Origin: Okapia johnstoni
Taxonomy: Eukaryota > Chordata > Mammalia > Artiodactyla > Giraffidae
Reading direction: 5' to 3'
DNA: 64,000 nucleotides
NCBI GenBank assembly: GCA_024291935.2
Contig: CM044320.1
Location: 52,456,001 to 52,520,000, forward strand
The notes below the pieces were generated by a model that searched no databases, was not told the DNA's origin, and saw nothing but the letters and a program-made list of their open reading frames with translations. The position numbers and the translations under genes were made by a program. Below are positions 43,950-55,839 of this stretch, in pieces; within the stretch, counting starts at the first letter, position 1, and the number at the start of each line of letters is the position of its first letter.

Positions 43950-44560
43950 TCTTCTAAAGTCAATTTTGGTTTTTAAATAACACATTTTTGTCCTCTTCAT
44001 TTCACATCTGTTACATCGCTACGCCAGAGCAAGTTTAATAGAGAAGTCCATGCTAATCATTAATTATGAAACCAATATGCCGGTTGTATTGTATTCTAAT
44101 GTAACTTGCACTTGTGGATTTCAAAAAGCTTCCACCAGATTTAATTAATCCTCAGCTTTGCTAATGAAAAGCATCGTTTCTACCCGGCATGAATTTGGGT
44201 TTCCAATCTGTTCCTTAAGGTCACCTCATTTTTCTTGAAAATGTACATTTATAATTTAACATTTCAGATCTTTCACATTCCCTATTAAGCAATTATTTTG
44301 ATTACTTCATTATCTTTCTTTTTTTTTCTCCTAGACTATTTAGGTTCTGTTTCTGCCTACCGCCAGCCAAGTGTAATTCCGACATTCTCTCTCACTCCCT
44401 TTATTAGCATGATTTGCATTAGCAGGGGATTCATTTTCATTCTGAAGACTGAAAACAATTTCATTATCTGATAAAAATTATCTTTTCATATGCTGTAAGA
44501 AGCAATTCTCCTCATTTATGGTCTCATTAGGCATTTCATCTACCCAATACATCTTCTCAG
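43950..44560. promoter_or_regulatory. Candidate conserved non-coding element
   Basis: A repeat-free AT-rich block has several homeodomain cores (attaattatga near 44,061; tttaattaatcc near 44,141) and an octamer-like atttgcat (44,411-44,418) beside gcatgattt. Composition and motif density resemble vertebrate developmental enhancers. Conservation cannot be tested here. Confidence 0.35.
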
Positions 44561-45599
44561 TTCTTCCTCGTTCTGGAAGTAGTCATTCTGGTGGCTCAAC
44601 TAACAGTATCTTGGGCTAGGGACTCTCATTTTTGCTTTTCTTCCCTCTTTTGTTCTTTCTTTCCCTAATGGAGTATCCGCCTTATCTTCTCTGTGAACTC
44701 TTGTTCATTCCCTCTCTCCCTAAACATTTGGTTCAGGCTTCTTTCTAACATCTATATTGTTGTACCATGAATTGTTAAGTCTGCATTTCTGTTCTCCTTA
44801 ATAAACTGTGAGCATCTTATGGGCTGGACCACAGCTCACAGATCTTCGTATCTTCAAACTCTGGCTTTGTGTCTAGTGTATAGCAATGATAAAAAAAAAA
44901 AATGTGTATCAGTCACAAACAAGAATCACCATCAAGATCATCATCATCTTTAAAATGAGGAGTGGCTTTTTCTTAATACTATTTAAAATGCAAATAAGTG
45001 GTATTTGGAACATTTTTTGTTCATCGGTCCCAAACATTATGTTATCATTAAAACCAATATGCTTGCTTGCAAAAAAAAATGTGTATTGAATAAATGAAGA
45101 ACTAAGTATGCATCCAAAACTCATTGTTATTTTGAAATTTTGTTCTTTTCAAAAGACAGAAATGACTGGAGAAGCTAAAGCAACTTGATAAGGAAGTAGA
45201 TCATTGGACACGCTGAAGAGACAGATCTGTAAGTAACAGGAAGGGAAGGAGTTAAACTGCCTCAGTGGGAGCTAAGACATCCTAATGGCTATAAGATGCC
45301 AGTTGAGCAAGAGCAAAATCTCAAAGCAATATCTGGGGCACTTGGATACATCATAAATGATCAGGTGGAGCAAGATCCAAGTCTGAACTGCAGGCTTCTG
45401 TGCAAGCAAGATATTGAATCACGTCTATTTCTTCTCACCAAATCTCCAAAAGCTGACAGATATTGCTGAAAAATTCCTCAGTCTAATGTCACAGTCTTGA
45501 TTTATTTCTAAGTTTTATTCACCCCTTGAGGAGGAAAAAAAGAGCAATCAGAATACTTCCTTTTCACCATAAGTGTGCTAGAAATATAAACGGTCCCAC
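44561..45599. other. Intergenic stretch, mostly unassigned
   Basis: Bases 44,785-44,900 look like an L2 3' end (ataaactgtgagcatcttat). The remainder shows nothing recognisable. Confidence 0.4.
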
Positions 45600-46080
45600 A
45601 AGGGATCCACTCATGATTTTTCGACTTTACAATGGTGCAAAATTGATATGCATTCAGTAGAAGCTATACTTTGAATTTTGATCTTTTCCCAGGCTAGTGA
45701 TACATGGTACAGTAATCTCTGATGATGCTGGGCAGCTGCAGTGAGCCACAACACCCAGTCAGCCACACGATCATGAATGTCAACAGCTGATACACTTACA
45801 GCCATTCTGGACCCATAAAACATTCTATTTTTCACTTTCATTATAGTATTCAATAAATTATAGGAGGTATTCAACACCTTACTAGAAAATAGGATTTGTA
45901 TTAGATTACTTTGCCCAACTGCAGGCTAATGTAAGTGTTCTGAGCATGGTTAAGGTAGCCTAGGCTAAGCTCTGATGTTTGGTAGGTTAGGTGTGTTATA
46001 TGCATTTTTTTACTTATGATACTCTCAACTTACAATGAGTTTATCAGGATGTAACTCCGTTGTAAGTAGAGGGATAGCTA
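45600..46080. repeat. Old interspersed repeat with terminal hairpin (family unassigned)
   Basis: The text tttgcccaactgcaggctaa, gtaagtgttctgagcatg and ggtaggttaggtgtgttata is familiar from a mammal-wide repeat. Near 46,024-46,076 ctcaacttacaatgag pairs with a following ttgtaagtagag to form a hairpin. I cannot name the family confidently. Confidence 0.5.
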
Positions 46081-46140
46081 TTATAAGGATTGCTGAAGCA
46101 TCATCCGATGGCATTGGGGTAATTCCATGGGAATGCATAC

Positions 46141-46210
46141 ACAGACATACACCCACACCACCACCCCCACACACACCTACCCACCCACCCACACACACAC
46201 TCCCACACTC
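46141..46210. repeat. (CA)n/(CCAC)n microsatellite
   Basis: A C/A-only run with cacacaca and ccacccac units, about 70 bp. Confidence 0.9.
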
Positions 46211-46257
46211 TCCTTTCCCTGAGAGTCTTTTGGGACCAACTGACACTCTGATGTAAA

Positions 46258-46632
46258 TAATTTTTTTAATGTTTGTTTATTTATTTATTATTTTTAGTGT
46301 TTGTTTATTTATTATCGGCTGTGCTGGGTCTTCATTGCTGTACAGGCTTTTCTCTAGTTTCAGTGAGGAGGGGCCCCCTCTAGTTGTGGTGTACAAGCCT
46401 CCCACTGAGGTGACCTCTCTTGTGAAGCACAGGCTCTGGGGCGTGCAGGCCTCAGTAGCTGCAGCACATGGGCTCACTAGTTGCAGCCCCTGAGCTCTAT
46501 AGCATAGGCTCAGTAGTTGTGGCACACCGGCTTAGATGCCCCGTGGCATGTGGAATCTTTCTAGATTAGGGATGGAACCGTACCTCCTGCATTGGCAGGT
46601 GGATTCTTTACCACTGAGCCACCAGGGAACCC
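46258..46632 (-). mobile_element. CHR-type SINE, near full length, with TSD
   Basis: Most complete CHR copy in the window (375 bp): (tttat)n tail complement, then the alternating body (tagttgtggtgtacaagc, gtagctgcagcacatgggct), and head ccactgagccaccaggg. The 10 bp TSD ctgatgtaaa lies at 46,248-46,257 and 46,633-46,642. Confidence 0.95.
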
Positions 46633-46659
46633 CTGATGTAAACAATTTATAGCAGATAT

Positions 46660-46905
46660 TTAAAGGGAAATTCAATGGATAAAGAAGATGTGTTATATGT
46701 ACACAATGGAATACTACTAGTCACAAAAAAAGAATTAAATAATGCCATTTGTAGCAACATGGATGGACTAGAGATGATCATACTAAGTGAAGTCAGATAG
46801 ACTAAGACAAATGCCATATGGCATCACTTAACATGTGAAACCTTAAAAACAATACAAATGAATTTATTTACAAAATAGAAACAGACTTACAAACATCAAA
46901 AACAA
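46660..46905 (+). mobile_element. L1 LINE 3' fragment
   Basis: L1 text near the ORF2 end and 3'UTR start: acacaatggaatactactag, gcaacatggatggactagag, aagtgaagtcagatagac, acagacttacaaacatc. Confidence 0.8.
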
Positions 46906-47107
46906 ACTCTATTTATTCTCTGTTCCTCTTTTTGTAGGATGAATAACAACTCCAGACTGCCTGGGACTTTTTCCGTTTAGAGAGTGCCCTGATTTTTGCA
47001 CTGAAAGTTCCATGTCCCAAGAAAACATCTCAGTCCTGGGAAAACTGGAAAGATTGTTAACTCTATCTTTTTGTCTCAAGTTAAGTAGTTTTACCTACCT
47101 CTCTGGT

Positions 47108-47325
47108 GGCTTTCCTGGTGGCTTGGTGGTAAAGAATCCGCCTGCCATTGCAGGAGATGCAAGAGATGTGGATTCGATCCCTGAGTTGGGAAGATGCCCT
47201 GGAGGAGGAAATGGCAACACACTCCAGAATTCTTGACTGGGAAATCCCACAGACAGAGGAGCCTGGGGGGCTACAGTCCATGGGTTTGCAAAACAGTTGG
47301 ACAAGACTTAGTGACTAAATACCAC
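47108..47325 (+). mobile_element. Bov-tA SINE
   Basis: Sense copy from ggctttcctggtggcttggt to acttagtgactaaatacc. B box gtggattcgatccctg. Confidence 0.92.
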
Positions 47326-47589
47326 CATGTGCCTCTTTGAAGCAGCAGAGCCAGCCCACACCCATGACTCACAGAAGCCACCTGCTCCAAGAGATATATC
47401 AAACATCTTTCAAATCAAGGCAACTCTCCCTATACCAGATGTTGAGAAAATAAACATTTATCAGTTAGATACATACACACTTAGGATTATGTCATCTTAA
47501 TGAATTGATGCTTTTATCATTTTGAAATGTTCTGTTTTGTCTCTGGCAGTAATCCATGCCTTGAAATATATCTTGATGTTAATAAAAGT

Positions 47590-48060
47590 CACATCAACTT
47601 TCTTACACTCAATATCTGTGTGGTATACATTTCTCCATCCCTTTATTTTCTTCTGTGATACTTAATTTGCTGTTAAGTTCATCCAATGAATTTTTAATTT
47701 TAAATATTTTAGTTTTCAGCCCAAGGATTTCTACTTTAAAAAGTTAGTTTCCATATATTTCTTGATATTCCCATCTCATCAACCATTATATCAATCTTTC
47801 CCAGTAGATTTGTTTCTTGTATATCATAATTATTTTAAAGTCATTATCTGCTAATTCTAACATTCGGACTTTGTGTTTCTGTTTCATTGTTTTTCCCTTG
47901 ACTGTAGACTGCATTTTCCTGCTTCTCTGAATATACAGTAATTTTTTTGTTGTATACTGTACACTGTGAGCGATATGTTATAGATGACACATTATCTTCC
48001 TGGGATGTGTTGAGTTTTGTTCTAGTAGACTGTTGAAATACTAATGAATCACCTTGATCT
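47590..48060 (-). repeat. Old L1-like LINE remnant, reverse
   Basis: Reverse-orientation text such as tttcagcccaaggatttcta and tcattatctgctaattctaa is typical of old L1 3' regions. Strongly diverged. Confidence 0.45.
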
Positions 48061-48284
48061 TGGGGAGACTTGACAGGATGGGCTCCTTGTTGTTTTTCTC
48101 TTGGGCCTCAGTTGTAGTCCTTCATCCTGAATCTTTATTTTTAACATGTAGCCCTCTTAGTATTTCAATGAAAAGTACAAAGAATTTAGCAAGTCCTTAC
48201 TTTGCTGGACTTGAATTCCAAACCTTGTCTCTCCAGCATCAAGCATTATATGAAATCTTTGCTTAGAATCTTTAACCCAAGGGT

Positions 48285-48993
48285 CTGAGCACATGAGCAA
48301 CAATTTCTCTAACCCCAAGGTAGGAACCAGGCTGCATAACAGGAGGTGAGCTGTGGGAAAGCAAGTGAAGTTTTGTCTGTATTTGCAGCTGCTCTCCACT
48401 GTTCACATTACCACCTGAGCTCCACCTCCTGTCAGATCAGCGGTGACATAGAAGCACAAACCCTACTGCTTCTAGGTTTCACTAGACATCTGCTTCAAGA
48501 GATCTAGGTTGCACATTCCTATGAATCTAATGCCTGATGATCTGAGGTGGAGCTGTGGTGGTGATGCTAGCGCTGGGGAGCCATAGCCACTGTCTCCCAT
48601 CACCCCCCGATGGGACCAGTTAGTTGCAGGAAAACAAGTTCAGGGCTTCCACTGATTCTGCATTATAGTGAGTTGTGTAATTATTTCATTATATATATCC
48701 CACTGTACCAATTGGAGAAGGAAATGCAACCCTCTCCATTATTCTTTCCTGGGAAATCCCATGGACAGAGGAACATGGCGGGGCTACTGTTCATGGGGTC
48801 TCAAAAGAGTTGGAGACAACTGAGTGACTAAACAACAAAATTGTAATAATAATAGAAATAAAGCACACAATAAATGTAATGGACTTGAATCATCCCCCAA
48901 ACCATTCCCCCACCCCCACCCCACCATGTCTGGTCAATGGAAAAATCGTCCTCTGGGAAACCGGTCCCTGGGGCCAAAACAGTTGGGGACCAC
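48285..48993. mobile_element. hAT-type DNA transposon split by Bov-A
   Basis: Left part: ggctgcataacaggaggtga, cacctcctgtcagatcagcg, tctaatgcctgatgatctga. Right part after the SINE: taataataatagaaataaag, catcccccaaaccattcc, gaaaccggtccctggggcca and the end agttggggaccactg. This is a non-autonomous element recalled as hAT-like; no transposase frame. The name is not assigned. Confidence 0.6.
48712..48838 (+). mobile_element. Bov-A monomer SINE nested in hAT
   Basis: Sense Bov-A: ttggagaaggaaatgcaacc to actgagtgactaaacaac. It interrupts the hAT between cccactgta and taataataat. Confidence 0.9.
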
Positions 48994-49559
48994 TGCTTTG
49001 ACCTTTCCACTGGTGCTTTCCACTGGACTCCCTGAGGTCTCATTGTGAACACCTGCAGTCTGGTAGTCAGCCAACAATTTGAGGAGAATTTGTGCACAGA
49101 CAGGGGGGCACCCCATCCTGCCTCCCTGTATTCTGGAACATCCCCCCTCAATTCCAGCAGTTCTGGCAATGTCACACTCTGATCTCTGAATCCTTAATCC
49201 AGTCTGTCAGCCTCTTCCCGAGCTCTCTTCCTCAACGACATTACAAAATGAGGCATGTCCTCAAGGAAAAAGCTGTCCAGTGTGGATCTCACCTGGCTGG
49301 TTTCCCTTATTGCAATAAGTATGTATCCTCTAGTATCTGCATATTTCCAGTCATTCCCTGGGAGCTGCAGTTATTTTAATTCAGATCTTATAATTGCTTA
49401 TGCTGGCTTTTTTAGTTGAAAATTCAAAACTGTGATGAGCAGATGGTCGTTCAATAAATGCTACTCTGCTATTGTCAGAAATGAACTCCCCTTATTACTA
49501 TAAACACAAAATTCTGGTCTTTTTAGACAGAACTGAGCTTTCCTGGAAGGTGTGTATAA
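48994..49559. other. Intergenic stretch, nothing recognised
   Basis: No gene, RNA or clear repeat. Short frames on both strands lack support. Confidence 0.45.
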
Positions 49560-49795
49560 TAATATAAGAGTGTGATAATGGTAATGATAGTACGAGATCA
49601 CTGTTATTGAGTATTCAGTATCTGCTAGACCACTGATTTTGGTGCTTTATCTGTCCCCAGTTGACAGATGAGCAAACAAGTTCAGAGAGTTTAAGAAACT
49701 TGCCCAAGTTCATAAAGATGTTAAATAGGGAAACCAAGAGTTTAACTCACATGACCTGATGTATTGGTTCTTTTAACTGTGAGGCTATGATGTTA
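49560..49795 (+). repeat. MIR SINE remnant
   Basis: MIR order: attgagtattcagtatctgc, ccccagttgacagatgagca, agaaacttgcccaagttcat and a tail near actgtgaggctatgatg. Confidence 0.7.
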
Positions 49796-51250
49796 CTTAA
49801 GTAGGCACTTGTTGTTCCTTAATGGAGACATTTCAAAGGGGATTAATCTTAGAAAATTCAACTGAATAACCTTTATAGTTCTTTTAAACCTATGAATCCA
49901 TGAGTCTAAAAAATTATAACCCTCAATCAGCAAAAAACATTAACTTTTTATGTAAGAAAAATTATTTCCCTTCAATCCAGAAAAAGCACACAAAATAAGA
50001 GTATTTGCATGTCTACCCAGCTCTTGCAAAATCAATTCTCTTTTCTCTTAGAATTTGACTTACAGCACCTCAAGTAGAACAATATATTTGTGGTTGCCTG
50101 ATGGCTGCAGTGCTGGTTGCATCTTGTGTTCATTCCAAATGTAGTGTCAAGACTGATAAACCAACCTACTTCAAGTAATTCAGAGCATCAGTCTTTGAAG
50201 TTTTGAAAAATAGCCATTTGGGTGTGTTTTTCCATGCCACCCCAATGATATTCGGAAAATATTTTTAACCAGTGAAATTGCTCTAAGGGAAAAAAAAAAA
50301 CACATTGAAGTATTTTTCCTCAGACAAAAATGAAACTGTTCTTAAGATCAATAAAAATATCCCTTCCTTGACATCCATCCCTAGCTACATGCCTACCAAA
50401 TTGTTGTAAACTAATTAATCAGAAATGGATACGGTTTTGCAAAAATAAAATATATGAAAAATGCTTGAAACAGAAGTCTATGGTCCTTGAAATAATCCAT
50501 GAAATGTGTTGTATTTTACTGTAGGCTGCTGCTGAAGACATAGTTTATTTAGAGCATATTCTCATGAGAATCCTCAGCAAAAACTGTTTTCTGGAACAGC
50601 AGCACTTCTTCTAAGTCTATGGTCTGCTTTCTCCTCATTACAAAGTTGATCTTGTCATGTGTTGTATTTACTTGCCAACACACGCTGCAGGAAAGCACAC
50701 AGCTATCTCTGTGGCTGACCGCTAGTAAGACCAGAGCTTGTAGCAGCATCTTTTTTCAAGAAATTAACACAACTTCTGGCTCCATCTTACTTTTCTTCTT
50801 TTATTTGTTTTCTTGGCCTCATGTTTCTTATCTGGTTTTAACAAACGCTTATTTGTAAGTCCCCTTAAATCCCTTTTTGAACAAGTCTGAATAAAACTAA
50901 ATGCTCTCAATTTGACTACCACAGCTTTACAAATAAGAACTACGAGACAGTAAATGAAAGCTGAGAGGGACAAACGAAAACCTGACCAAAATATACAAGA
51001 CATATAAAAAGGGTGGAAAGCCTTGATTGTGAGGAATCTTGGAAGTCAACAAGAGAAAAATATGTGAACATGCAAGTAAAAAACTGGGGAAAGGTCCTAA
51101 AAGGATACAAAAACAGAAAAAAAATGCAATGGGCAGATAACAGATGTGAAAAAAAATCCAACCTCAGTTTTAGTCAAAGAAATACAAGTCAAAACTTGAT
51201 GAGAAACTCCCATAAACAATGGAAAAATAAATTGGTTTCCTTAAAATTGT
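49796..51250. other. Intergenic stretch, unique-looking
   Basis: No named repeat. A minus-strand frame at 50,549-50,749 (66 codons, hydrophobic start then charged) lies in a less AT-rich patch. I find no domain, clear splice site or known protein match, so it is not called as a gene. Confidence 0.4.
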
Positions 51251-51690
51251 CGACTTAAAAAAATTGTACAATGTTAGAGTTGTGGGTCAAATTTTATTTG
51301 GGAAAAAATGAGGACTATAGCCTGGGATACAGCACCTCATATGGCTCTGAGAAACTGCTCCAAAGAGGTAGTGGGGAGGTCAGTATACATGTGATTCTGG
51401 TGAAGGGGGAATACATGAAATTAAGCACACACTTTTTTCCAGAGGTTTCTGTTAGTCACAAGAAGCAGATGTCACTATGAAGGATTTTAGTGCTTTTCTA
51501 GATATGAAGAGATTCACGAATTGGGCTCATAAAGTCAGCTCCTGAAAATATCTAACTCTCTTCTCTGAAGACCTGTTCTGCCAGTTTTCCCCCTGAGCAC
51601 AGAGTGCTTCATTTCTGCTCTCCACCCTGAAACTCATTTCAGGGGGTTTTGAAAATCAGCAGCTGTAGCAGCACATGATTTAATCCTTAC
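51251..51690. repeat. Possible LTR-like repeat, unassigned
   Basis: Bases from gttgtgggtcaaattttatt through gcctgggatacagcacctca to ccagttttccccctgagcac have the look of an artiodactyl LTR, but I cannot place a TATA box, ends or family. Confidence 0.25.
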
Positions 51691-51701
51691 AGAGGTGGAT
51701 G

Positions 51702-51912
51702 AAGTGAAACTGTTAGTCTCTCAGTGGTGTCTGACTCTTTGCAATCCCAATGACTGTAGCCCACCAGGCTCCTATGTCCAAGGGATTCTCCAGGCAAGAA
51801 TACTGGAGTGGGTTGCCATTCCCTTCTCCAGGGGATCTTTCTGGCCGGATCGAACCCATGTCTCCTGCATTGCAGGCAGACACTTTACTATCTGAGCCCC
51901 CTGGGAAGTCCT
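51702..51912 (-). mobile_element. Bov-tA SINE
   Basis: Reverse copy from gtgaaactgttagtctctca to gagccccctgggaagtcc. A small deletion affects the B-box side (ggccggatcgaacccatg). Confidence 0.9.
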
Positions 51913-53039
51913 GTAGAGGCAGATGGCAAGTGCCAATGTGTAGTTGACAGAATTCACCTGCCTTGCTCCCTGACCTCAAGGAGGGGAACAGAAATGCAGA
52001 TAAGCATGTATAGGATAGAGTGGCTGTGACAGAGTATATGTGTGTTTACAAGGAAGCACCAGAGGGAAGCTAAAATAGAGGTTCACGGTTGGAGAGATCC
52101 CAGGAGAATCTGGAAAGAAGAGCTGGCATAATCAGATGTGAGTTTTTGAAGGCAGGGATTGCCTAAGTGGCATTCCTCAAGTGCACAGTCTCGGGCATAT
52201 AGAAGGCACTTGATAAGTCTTTTTTTAAATAAAAAGAGTGAGAAAAGGACATTTCTGCTGGGAAGAAAAGGCACAGAAAAAAAATCCATCAAATGAACAA
52301 ATGGGTCCATGAATGAATGAGCTGTTTTTCAGGGAAATACTAATGCATCTTTGAAAGAGAGATTAAATGACCAGCCTCCAACGGACAAAACTAAGAACTG
52401 ACTTTTTTCCCCTCCTATGGATCATTACCATACACGTTATTACTTGAAAGGAGAACTCCAAACAATTCCTTTGGATTCACTTACATTCTGATTTTTCTAA
52501 CTGCATTTCATCCCAACCACCAGGATTAAATACTCCCAACTCAGAAATATCCCCAGTCAATAGACTCTGAAAAAGCCCATCTGAGCTAAACCTTAGGACA
52601 TATGGATAGTTGCCACAAATCTCAATACTTTTCAGTCTGAAGGTTTTTTTTTTTTTCTTTCTGATTATTAGGGAAGACAGATATGCTATAGGAAAAACAT
52701 TTAAATGCTAACATTGGTTGTTTCTCAGTAGAGGATTTCTGAGTAACTTTTATCTTCCACTTTGTACCTTTTGGTATTTTGCAAATCCTCTCCATCAGTT
52801 CTGAATTGCTTGTATAATGATAAGAAGAGAAATCAGGTCAAGAAATGCCTGTGAATATTGTTGGGGAGAATTAAATTAGAAAAGTTGTGGAATACATAGA
52901 AATCAACTGAGTTTTCACATTGTGGACAATTTAAAGGGAGGGTTCAGGGTGATTAGCCCTTGGACAGAATATGGTTTTAGACATGTTCTATTCTAAGCTA
53001 TTAAATACAAAATGTATAAATGTTATCTTAAATATCAAA
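51913..53039. other. Intergenic stretch with L2-like end
   Basis: Bases 52,145-52,225 (ttgaaggcagggattgccta, then atatagaaggcacttgataa) look like an L2 3' end. The rest is unassigned. Confidence 0.4.
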
Positions 53040-53500
53040 TATGACCAAAGGCAATTTAATAGCAATTAATTTTGTGTCATCTCAAAAGCTCCATTTGAAA
53101 ACATCTTTGTTGTAATAAAATTCCTACGCTTCTTAACCCAGCATTTTAAGTAATGAATTTAATTATGAAGAAAACTGCTGTCATTAAAGCCTTCTTCTTA
53201 ATCATGCCTGTGTTTATGACAAAAAAATCTGTTGCCATGGAAATTTTAGTGTCAAAGTTGCAACTCATAAAGCTTTACTGAAGTCTAAAGTAAAAATAGG
53301 AAATGATCTTTAGCAAGGAGAAACGTCTTCCTTAATATATTTTTAAAAACACTTAAATTATGGACTGCAGGTATATTTTACAAGTGAACCTCATTTTGCA
53401 TAACTAAGTAATCATGTGAAAAGTTCGGCATTTATCTCATTTTGGAAAATCAAATAAAGTATAATTAGGGAACTTAGAATTGCACTGGTAATTCACCTCA
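53040..53500. promoter_or_regulatory. Candidate conserved non-coding element
   Basis: Repeat-free block with homeodomain-type cores (tagcaattaattttg near 53,061; gaatttaattatgaag near 53,155), cattaaag motifs, and no reading frame. Looks enhancer-like by motif density only. Confidence 0.3.
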
Positions 53501-53989
53501 ATTTAATTAAACATTTATTGAGGCTCTACTACCTTATAATAAAAATTAATATTTTGGGGGGCTGAGTTTTCCAAAATTGGGCACCTATATAGTTTGACAT
53601 TAGTTTTTAAATTATTTTTAGCTGTCATTAAAAGCCCAAATAATAAAACTAGATGTGAACAATGCAGTTATATAATGAGACCAGAGTCATAACTTACATT
53701 TAAGAGTTATTTACTAATAGGTGAGCCCATAACTATATTAAGCTTGCTGGCCAACAAGATGAGGAAGGTAAATGATGTGTTTCTTTTTAATTTATGAAAT
53801 ATATCATGTATGCAAAAAAGTAGAAACCAATATAACAACCACTCAGTTTAAGAAAGAACATTTTGCAGGTAAAACCTCTGGGGAATTCTTACTTGGCCTC
53901 ATTTTCTTCCTTCATCCAAGAGGGAACCACAAACTTGAATTTAGTATTGATCTTTACTTAGCTTGACTTAAAAAAGTTTAGTATATAGC
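53501..53989. other. Intergenic stretch, nothing recognised
   Basis: AT-rich, no gene or clear repeat. May be the edge of the L1 remnant that follows. Confidence 0.4.
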
Positions 53990-54365
53990 TATACATCCAC
54001 AAATACTATGTGCTATGTCATTTTGCTTATTTTCAAAACTTTATTTAAATGGTATCTCCTATATATATTTTTATGTCACTTCATCTTTTTCTCTTGCTCA
54101 ACCTACTTTTTGAAGCATATCCAGATTGGTATGTCTCTAATTCATTTACAGTTGCTCTGTAGTGGTATATTATTCATTAATTTATATGTTCTGTGTAATA
54201 CTCTACTGTATGATTACACTATTATTTATCCATTCTTCATATGAGGGATATTTGGCAGGTTTCCTTTTTTGTTTTGTTATTGTAATCTAGGCATCAGTGA
54301 ATACTTTTGCATGTTTCCTTGGGCATATGGGTGGGAGCTTCTTTCAGGGATATATCATGAGCATT
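53990..54365 (-). repeat. Old L1 LINE remnant, reverse
   Basis: Reverse L1 3' text: gaagcatatccagattggta, acagttgctctgtagtggta, tatttatccattcttcatat, aggcatcagtgaatactttt. Confidence 0.6.
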
Positions 54366-55633
54366 TCAAATATGAGAAATGAGGAAAGGTGGTTAAACAG
54401 TGGACTTCTGGATCCACTATCTTCTTCCCTAACTCCCAGTTAGTGGCTTGTCCAATCCTATGCACACATATATAATATTTAAGTTTAGAATAATATTTTA
54501 TTTTTCAACGGATTGAGGATGTCCACGATGATCTTATGTATATCTCACCCAAGTTTCCAGGCCTTGTGGGCACCCTGTAGCTTAAAAGATACATCACCCA
54601 ACAACGATGTACACAGTCTCAAGCCAAATGAAAGCCAAAGGACTGCGGGGTGGGCTCACACACTTACGACACCCTTGACCTAAGGTCATAAGACCTTGCT
54701 GTGAAATATAACAGTGCAGAGCTATGTGCTCTTGGGCACTGTTAAGAGCCACGTAATCAGGGCACCAGGAAGCACTTGAAGAGTTCTGGAAGCCCTACGC
54801 TCTGTCATCTGAGCTGCTCTGTCATCTGCATAATGCTGTCCAGGAGGGGAAAGAAGGGCAAAGCAGACCAGAGGCTGAAGCCAAGTTTCTAGTACTCTCC
54901 AGAAATGTACCATTTTTCTCCCCCCTGCAATTCAGTGAAGGATAACAAGTCAACCGGGCTGGGGAATATGGAAAGTGCCTACATGTGTACTGAACCGAGA
55001 CTACTGCATTTAAGTCTTTGAATAGCCTGCAGGTGGTCAATTTCTAAAGCAATCTCTTGGAGACTGATAGGGAGAAAGATATGGGGAGTGCTGGGGTTTT
55101 ATTACCCATCACTTAGCTGCTGGCACTGGCTCCTCTTCTCTCTCTCCTTGCTTCCCTCCCCCCCTTTCTCCTTCTCTTCTTCCCATTTCACGTTGTCTCC
55201 TGTCATTCTCTGTTATAATTAAATAGAAAACATTGCAGGTACCTGCTATAAAGCATCTGTAGATACTGTATGTTACATGGGGGGGAAAAGCAGCTGCAAA
55301 TTGTGTAATTTGGTCTTTAAAGAAAAATCTGAAAGACATCTCTGGAAACAAACACATCTTTCATCCTAGTAGATTTTGAATTTTCTGTTTGTTTGTACTT
55401 CAGCCAGTTCATTACCATTTCCTCACCAACTTGCACAGAAAGTTAGAAGAAATGGGGGATTTCTGGAATGATGGCTTAAAGTGGGGAAACTAACTGCAGG
55501 GTCGGTGCCATTTCAGACAGTATTTCTCTCAGTCAGAACAACACCTAAGAATGACAGCATCTGTATGTTACTAAATGTGGGAGAGAAAGTAAAACATGTG
55601 CTGAAATATTATCGGTAATATTAGAAAGTGTAC
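54366..55633. other. Intergenic stretch, unique-looking
   Basis: No named repeat. A CT-rich run lies at 55,130-55,190. Bases 55,195-55,300 are balanced and repeat-free and might be conserved, but nothing shows function. Confidence 0.4.
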
Positions 55634-55839
55634 AGGGTTAGTCGCTCAATTGTGTCTGATTCTTTGTGAACCCATGGACTGTAGTCCGCCAGGCTCCTCT
55701 GCCCATGGGATTCTCCAGGCAAGAATACTGGAGGGGGTTGCCATTTCCTTCTCCAGGGGATCTTCCCAACCCAAGGATTGAACCCAGGTCTCCTGCATTG
55801 CAGGCAGATTCTTTACCTTCTGAGCCAGCTGGGAAGCCC
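55634..55839 (-). mobile_element. Bov-tA SINE with short TSD
   Basis: Reverse copy ending gagccagctgggaagccc. The flanks aatattag on both sides (near 55,617 and 55,840) form an 8 bp TSD. Confidence 0.92.
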
